Assembly: GCA_030424705.1 (NCBI GenBank)
Contig: JAUHWJ010000057.1
Span: 1-8,326, forward strand
Reading direction: 5' to 3'
Length of the DNA: 8,326 nt
Source of the DNA: Alphaproteobacteria bacterium
GTDB taxonomy: Bacteria > Pseudomonadota > Alphaproteobacteria > Rhodobacterales > Rhodobacteraceae
Shown here: positions 6,340 to 8,326 of the stretch, piece by piece
How positions within the stretch are numbered: position 1 is the first letter of the stretch
Layout of the letters: each line of letters starts with the position of its first letter
Position numbers and translations under genes: made by a program
Notes under the pieces: generated by a model
Told to the model about the DNA's origin: nothing
What the model saw: only the letters and a program-made list of their open reading frames with translations
Databases searched by the model: none

Positions 6340-6368
6340 ACATTATGGGGGCCCGCCCGCGCTGACAA
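6340..6368 (-). promoter_or_regulatory. Probable promoter of the MORN gene
   Basis: On the minus strand TTGTCA (6368-6363, five of six to TTGACA) is followed by the overlapping -10 candidates CATAAT (6347-6342, 15-nt spacer) and TAATGT (6345-6340, 17-nt spacer). It lies about 33 nt before the ATG and its GGAGAG site. It is in the divergent gap shared with gltX. Confidence 0.55.
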
Positions 6369-6375
6369 CACTCGC

Positions 6376-6404
6376 TTGCGCCCCCCGAGCCGCGGCTGCT
6401 ACCC
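6376..6404 (+). promoter_or_regulatory. Weak candidate promoter of gltX
   Basis: TTGCGC (6376-6381, within CTTGCGC) and CTACCC (6399-6404) are separated by 17 nt. The -35 sequence is the same as those proposed before leuL and the cysS leader. The -10 is poor, so this is tentative. It lies 27 nt before the gltX ATG, which has AGGAGG (6418-6423) as Shine-Dalgarno. Confidence 0.35.
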
Positions 6405-6430
6405 CGCCCCGGCCCGGAGGAGGGGCGGAG

Positions 6431-7720
6431 ATGACGACGACCCGATTCGCGCCCTCGCCCACCGGGGCGCTCCATCTCGGCAACCTGCGCACCGCCGTGC
6501 TGAACGCGCTCGTCGCCCGCGCCGCCGGCGGCCGCTTCCTCCTCCGTATCGACGACACGGATGCTGCCCGCTCGGAGGAGCGTTTCGTGGAGGCGATCCG
6601 CGCCGATCTCCGCTGGCTCGGGCTCGACTGGGACGGGGAGGCGCGGCAGTCGCAGCGCCTCGCAACCTACGAGGCGGCGGCGGAGCGCCTCCGCGCCGCC
6701 GGGCGCCTCTATCCCTGTTGGGAGACGGAGGGCGAGCTCGCCCTCATGCGCCGCGCCCTCCTCAACGCGAAGAAGCCCCCGGTCTATGACCGCGCCGCGC
6801 TCCGCCTTTCGGAGGCGGAGAAGGCCGCGCTCGCGGCGGAGCGGCCGCCCCACTGGCGCTTCCGGCTCGAGGAGCGGGCGATGGAATGGGAGGACGGGAT
6901 CCTCGGCCCACAGCGCATCGCCGCCTCCGCCGTCTCCGACCCGGTGCTGATCCGGGAGGACGGGCAATTCCTCTACACGCTCTGCTCCGTGGTGGACGAT
7001 GCGGAGATGGGGGTGACGGACGTCGTCCGCGGCGCCGACCACGTCACCAACACCGCCACCCAGATCCAGATATTCGAGGCGCTGGGCGCGGCCTCGCCCC
7101 GCTTCGCCCATCACGCGCTGATGACCGGCCCGGGGGGTGAGAAGCTCTCGAAACGCGCCGGCGCCCTCTCTGTCGCGTCTCTGCGAGAGGCCGGCGTCGA
7201 GCCTGCCGCGCTCCTCTCCTGGCTCGCGCGCTCCGGCTCCTCCCGCCCGGTCGAGCCTGTCTGGTCGGTCGCCGAAGCGGCGGCGGATTTCGACCTCTCC
7301 GTTTTCTCCCCCGCGCCCAGCCAGGCGAGCGCGGAGGAAATCGCGCAGCTCTCCGCGAAGATGCTGCGCGAGGCGCCTTGGGAGGCGGTCGCCACCCGCG
7401 CGCCGGAGGGCGTGACGGAAGCCTTCTTCCACGCCGTCCGCCCCAATCTCGACCGATTGGAGGACGCGGCGGACTGGCTCCGCATCGCGAAGGGCGCCCC
7501 GGCCGTCATCGCGCCGGAGGACGCCGAATTCGTCGCCGAGGCCCTCGCGATGCTGCCGCCCCGCCCGTGGACGGAGACGACATGGCGGGAGTGGACGGAC
7601 GCGGTGAAGGCGAAGTCAGGCCGGAAGGGCAAGGCCCTCTTCCTCCCCCTCCGCCGCGTGCTGACGGGGCGGAGCCACGGTCCGGACATGGGCGCGTTCA
7701 TGCCGTTTCTGGAGCGGTGA
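6431..7720 (+). CDS. gltX: Glutamyl-tRNA synthetase GltX
   Basis: The ATG is set by AGGAGG 7 nt upstream and by the conserved opening MTTTRFAPSPTGALHLGNLRT... at residue 1. This class I synthetase charges tRNA-Glu (and, in bacteria lacking GlnRS, tRNA-Gln as well). Visible motifs are RFAPSPTG (5-12), the HIGH-type HLGN (15-18), LLRIDDTDAARS (38-48), VYDR (118-121), VVRGADHVTNTATQ (198-211) and the KMSKS-type KLSKR (238-242). The C-terminal anticodon-binding region ends RKGKALFLPLRRVLTG-SHGPDM. At 429 residues it is shorter than the E. coli enzyme (about 470) but normal for the Rhodobacterales form, many of which have two GltX proteins. It is far too long to be GluQ-RS (about 300), which also lacks the anticodon domain. 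It is divergent from the MORN gene and followed at a distance by cysS, a common pairing of synthetase genes. Confidence 0.96.
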   Translation: MTTTRFAPSPTGALHLGNLRTAVLNALVARAAGGRFLLRIDDTDAARSEERFVEAIRADLRWLGLDWDGEARQSQRLATYEAAAERLRAAGRLYPCWETEGELALMRRALLNAKKPPVYDRAALRLSEAEKAALAAERPPHWRFRLEERAMEWEDGILGPQRIAASAVSDPVLIREDGQFLYTLCSVVDDAEMGVTDVVRGADHVTNTATQIQIFEALGAASPRFAHHALMTGPGGEKLSKRAGALSVASLREAGVEPAALLSWLARSGSSRPVEPVWSVAEAAADFDLSVFSPAPSQASAEEIAQLSAKMLREAPWEAVATRAPEGVTEAFFHAVRPNLDRLEDAADWLRIAKGAPAVIAPEDAEFVAEALAMLPPRPWTETTWREWTDAVKAKSGRKGKALFLPLRRVLTGRSHGPDMGAFMPFLER

Positions 7721-7950
7721 ATCCGACATGGCCCGTTGCGGCGACGTCGACAAAGAGCGCCCGGCCGATCCGCCCCCAGGCGGCCGCGACTCCGCGGCCA
7801 CCACGGGCGGCCGCGCGCCGATACAGCACGACGCGGCGGCTTGGCGCCCCTCGCCCTCCGGCCTTCGCCTCCGGGCGACCGTCCCCTGCGACCCTCCCCC
7901 GGAGGGTCGCCGGTCGGGGCCGGGCTCCCCGCCGAAACCCTTGCGCCCCG
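7721..7950. other. Hairpin-rich non-coding gap after gltX
   Basis: I see no convincing gene on either strand here; the short open frames are GC artefacts with Arg/Pro/Ala-rich translations. It holds a 7-bp hairpin at 7782-7799 (GGCCGCG / CGCGGCC, loop ACTC), two GCGGCCGC palindromes (7780-7787 and 7807-7814), and the 10-bp hairpin at 7888-7910. The 7782 hairpin could mark the gltX transcript end but has no T-run. Confidence 0.6.
7888..7910 (+). repeat. Perfect 10-bp hairpin, perhaps a degenerate relative of the repeat hairpin
   Basis: The arms GCGACCCTCC and GGAGGGTCGC are perfectly complementary with a CCC loop. Like the hairpins in the two repeat copies, it follows a plus-strand gene, has a C-rich loop and CTCC/GGAG arms, and is preceded 10 nt upstream by CGGGCGAC, which also stands upstream of both repeat hairpins. 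The surrounding sequence does not align convincingly, so kinship is only possible. Confidence 0.45.
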
Positions 7951-7969
7951 CCCCCGCTTGAGGCATAGC
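7941..7969 (+). promoter_or_regulatory. Candidate promoter for the cysS leader
   Basis: TTGCGC (7941-7946, within CTTGCGC) and CATAGC (7964-7969) are separated by 17 nt. The -10 keeps the ATA core only. The predicted start, 7-9 nt later, falls at 7976-7978, the leader ATG. The same spacing between -10 and ATG is seen before the Leu leader, which strengthens an otherwise weak match. Confidence 0.5.
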
Positions 7970-7977
7970 CTCGCGCC

Positions 7978-8022
7978 ATGAGCCGCGCGATCATCATCTG
8001 CGAGATCTGCATCATCCGCTGA
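7978..8022 (+). CDS. Cysteine-containing leader peptide upstream of cysS (candidate)
   Basis: This 14-codon ORF reads MSRAIIICEICIIR and ends in TGA 69 nt before the cysS ATG on the same strand. Cys, one of the rarest residues in proteins, occurs twice (TGC at codons 8 and 11) directly upstream of the cysteinyl-tRNA synthetase gene. All six Ile codons are ATC. No Shine-Dalgarno precedes the ATG, and a promoter-like pair places the RNA start at or next to the AUG, so it may be translated as a leaderless message. By analogy with known leader peptides it would sense Cys-tRNA charging; the CEIC spacing is also a CxxC, so metal or redox sensing cannot be excluded. A chance ORF is the alternative. 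I do not recognise a named family. The ORF is seen directly, the function is inferred. Confidence 0.65.
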   Translation: MSRAIIICEICIIR

Positions 8023-8085
8023 CACCAGTCCGCGGCGGCGCTTCTGTTCCTCACGAAACATGGCCCGCCGGGGCGCCCCGGGGAA
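8016..8085 (+). promoter_or_regulatory. Candidate cysS attenuator covering the ribosome-binding site
   Basis: Alternative pairings exist between leader and gene. CCGC in the last two leader codons (8016-8019) can pair with GCGG (8032-8035). CGGCGG (8033-8038) can instead pair with CCGCCG (8065-8070). The latter competes with the palindrome CCGGGGCGCCCCGG (8068-8081), whose 3' end overlaps GGGGAA (8080-8085), the only Shine-Dalgarno-like sequence before the cysS ATG. A ribosome stalled on Cys codons would favour the middle pairing and expose the site. No T-run is present, so control of translation rather than termination is suggested. The first pairing is only 4 bp. Confidence 0.45.
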
Positions 8086-8091
8086 TACGCC

Positions 8092-8326
8092 ATGACGACC
8101 ATCAAGCTCTGGAACAGCGCCGCGCGCGGGAAGGTGGAGTTCGCTCCGCTCGATCCCGCCAATGTCCGGATGTATGTCTGCGGCCCCACCGTCTATGACC
8201 GCGCGCATATCGGCAACGCCCGCCCGGCGGTCGTCTTCGACGTCCTCTTCCGCCTCCTCCGCCACGTCTATGGCGAGGCGCACGTCACCTATGTCCGAAA
8301 CATCACGGACATAGAGGACAAGATCA
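8092..8326 (+). CDS. cysS: Cysteinyl-tRNA synthetase CysS, N-terminal part (3' truncated by window)
   Basis: The frame is open from ATG 8092 to the window edge, 78 complete codons of a protein usually about 450-500 residues long. It charges tRNA-Cys with cysteine in the cytoplasm. The N-terminus carries all expected signatures: [19 protein letters not shown], then YVCGPTVYD (28-36) with Cys30 the first zinc ligand that recognises the cysteine thiol, the HIGH motif HIGN (39-42), [14 protein letters not shown], and [11 protein letters not shown] (68-78). A weak GGGGAA lies 6 nt before the ATG. An 11-codon ORF (8060-8095) ends with its TGA overlapping the cysS ATG. The upstream leader region may regulate the gene. 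Confidence 0.97.
   Translation, partial: MTTIKLWNSAARGKVEFAPLDPANVRMYVCGPTVYDRAHIGNARPAVVFDVLFRLLRHVYGEAHVTYVRNITDIEDKI

Noticed and set aside
6308..7432. N-terminal extension of the MORN gene over gltX on the minus strand
   Set aside because: The translation is low-complexity antisense of gltX; a signal peptide with a good Shine-Dalgarno starts at 6307, and a promoter lies between.
4994..7720. Open frame of 908 codons on the plus strand running into gltX
   Set aside because: The first 479 codons are the antisense of the MORN array and the divergent promoter region. The real gltX begins at 6431 with AGGAGG and its conserved N-terminus.
7780..7814. Two GCGGCCGC palindromes as a binding-site pair
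   Set aside because: Such 8-mers are expected in sequence this rich in G and C, and nothing else marks the site.
8060..8095. An 11-codon ORF ([11 protein letters not shown]) whose stop overlaps the cysS ATG
   Set aside because: The ATGA overlap could give translational coupling, but there is no Shine-Dalgarno and no informative codons; it is probably chance. It is worth watching in an alignment of relatives.
7111..8283. Open frame of 390 codons on the minus strand across gltX, the gap and cysS
   Set aside because: It is antisense to two confident synthetase genes and has no protein character of its own.

Overview
The window looks like chromosomal core sequence from a very GC-rich alphaproteobacterium, most likely Rhodobacterales. 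This rests on the protein sequences (a GltX of about 430 residues, TtcA, LeuA, a spermidine-synthase-like methyltransferase), strong G/C third-position bias, and promoter-like CTTGCGC -35 boxes. It is an inference from the sequence alone; no database search was possible. I saw no mobile element, CRISPR array, tRNA or rRNA.

Layout from left to right. The 3' end of ttcA (tRNA 2-thiocytidine synthetase, + strand, cut by the window edge) is followed by a roughly 280-nt intergenic repeat (copy 1). leuA (2-isopropylmalate synthase) lies on the minus strand. Its upstream region, which the leuA ORF does not cover, holds a 17-codon leader peptide with six Leu codons (MFASAPLRLLGLLLTRP), a sigma70-type promoter placed so that transcription would begin at or next to the leader AUG, and three overlapping GC-rich stems in the 1:2 / 2:3 / 3:4 arrangement of an attenuator. 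Divergent from it is a secreted DUF3179 protein (+). Copy 2 of the intergenic repeat follows, then a spermidine-synthase-like SAM-dependent protein (+). This converges on a minus-strand gene for an exported protein made almost wholly of 18-19 MORN repeats in strict 23-residue register. Divergent from that is gltX (glutamyl-tRNA synthetase, +), then a hairpin-rich gap of about 370 nt, then the start of cysS (cysteinyl-tRNA synthetase, +, cut by the right edge).

The gap before cysS holds the most unusual item: a 14-codon ORF, MSRAIIICEICIIR, ending 69 nt before the cysS start. It has two Cys codons, and a promoter-like element again puts the probable transcription start at its AUG. The RNA after it can fold in alternative ways, one of which covers the cysS ribosome-binding site. 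By analogy with the Leu leader at leuA, this suggests that cysS is controlled by ribosome stalling at Cys codons in a leaderless leader peptide. The window would then contain two amino-acid-sensing leader peptides of the same design, one for a biosynthetic gene (Leu) and one for an aminoacyl-tRNA synthetase (Cys).

The second unexplained item is the pair of intergenic repeats (301-580 and 3837-4116). They align without gaps over 240-280 nt at roughly 78-80% identity by hand count, share a 40-nt identical block containing an 11-bp hairpin, and both begin just after the stop codon of a plus-strand gene.
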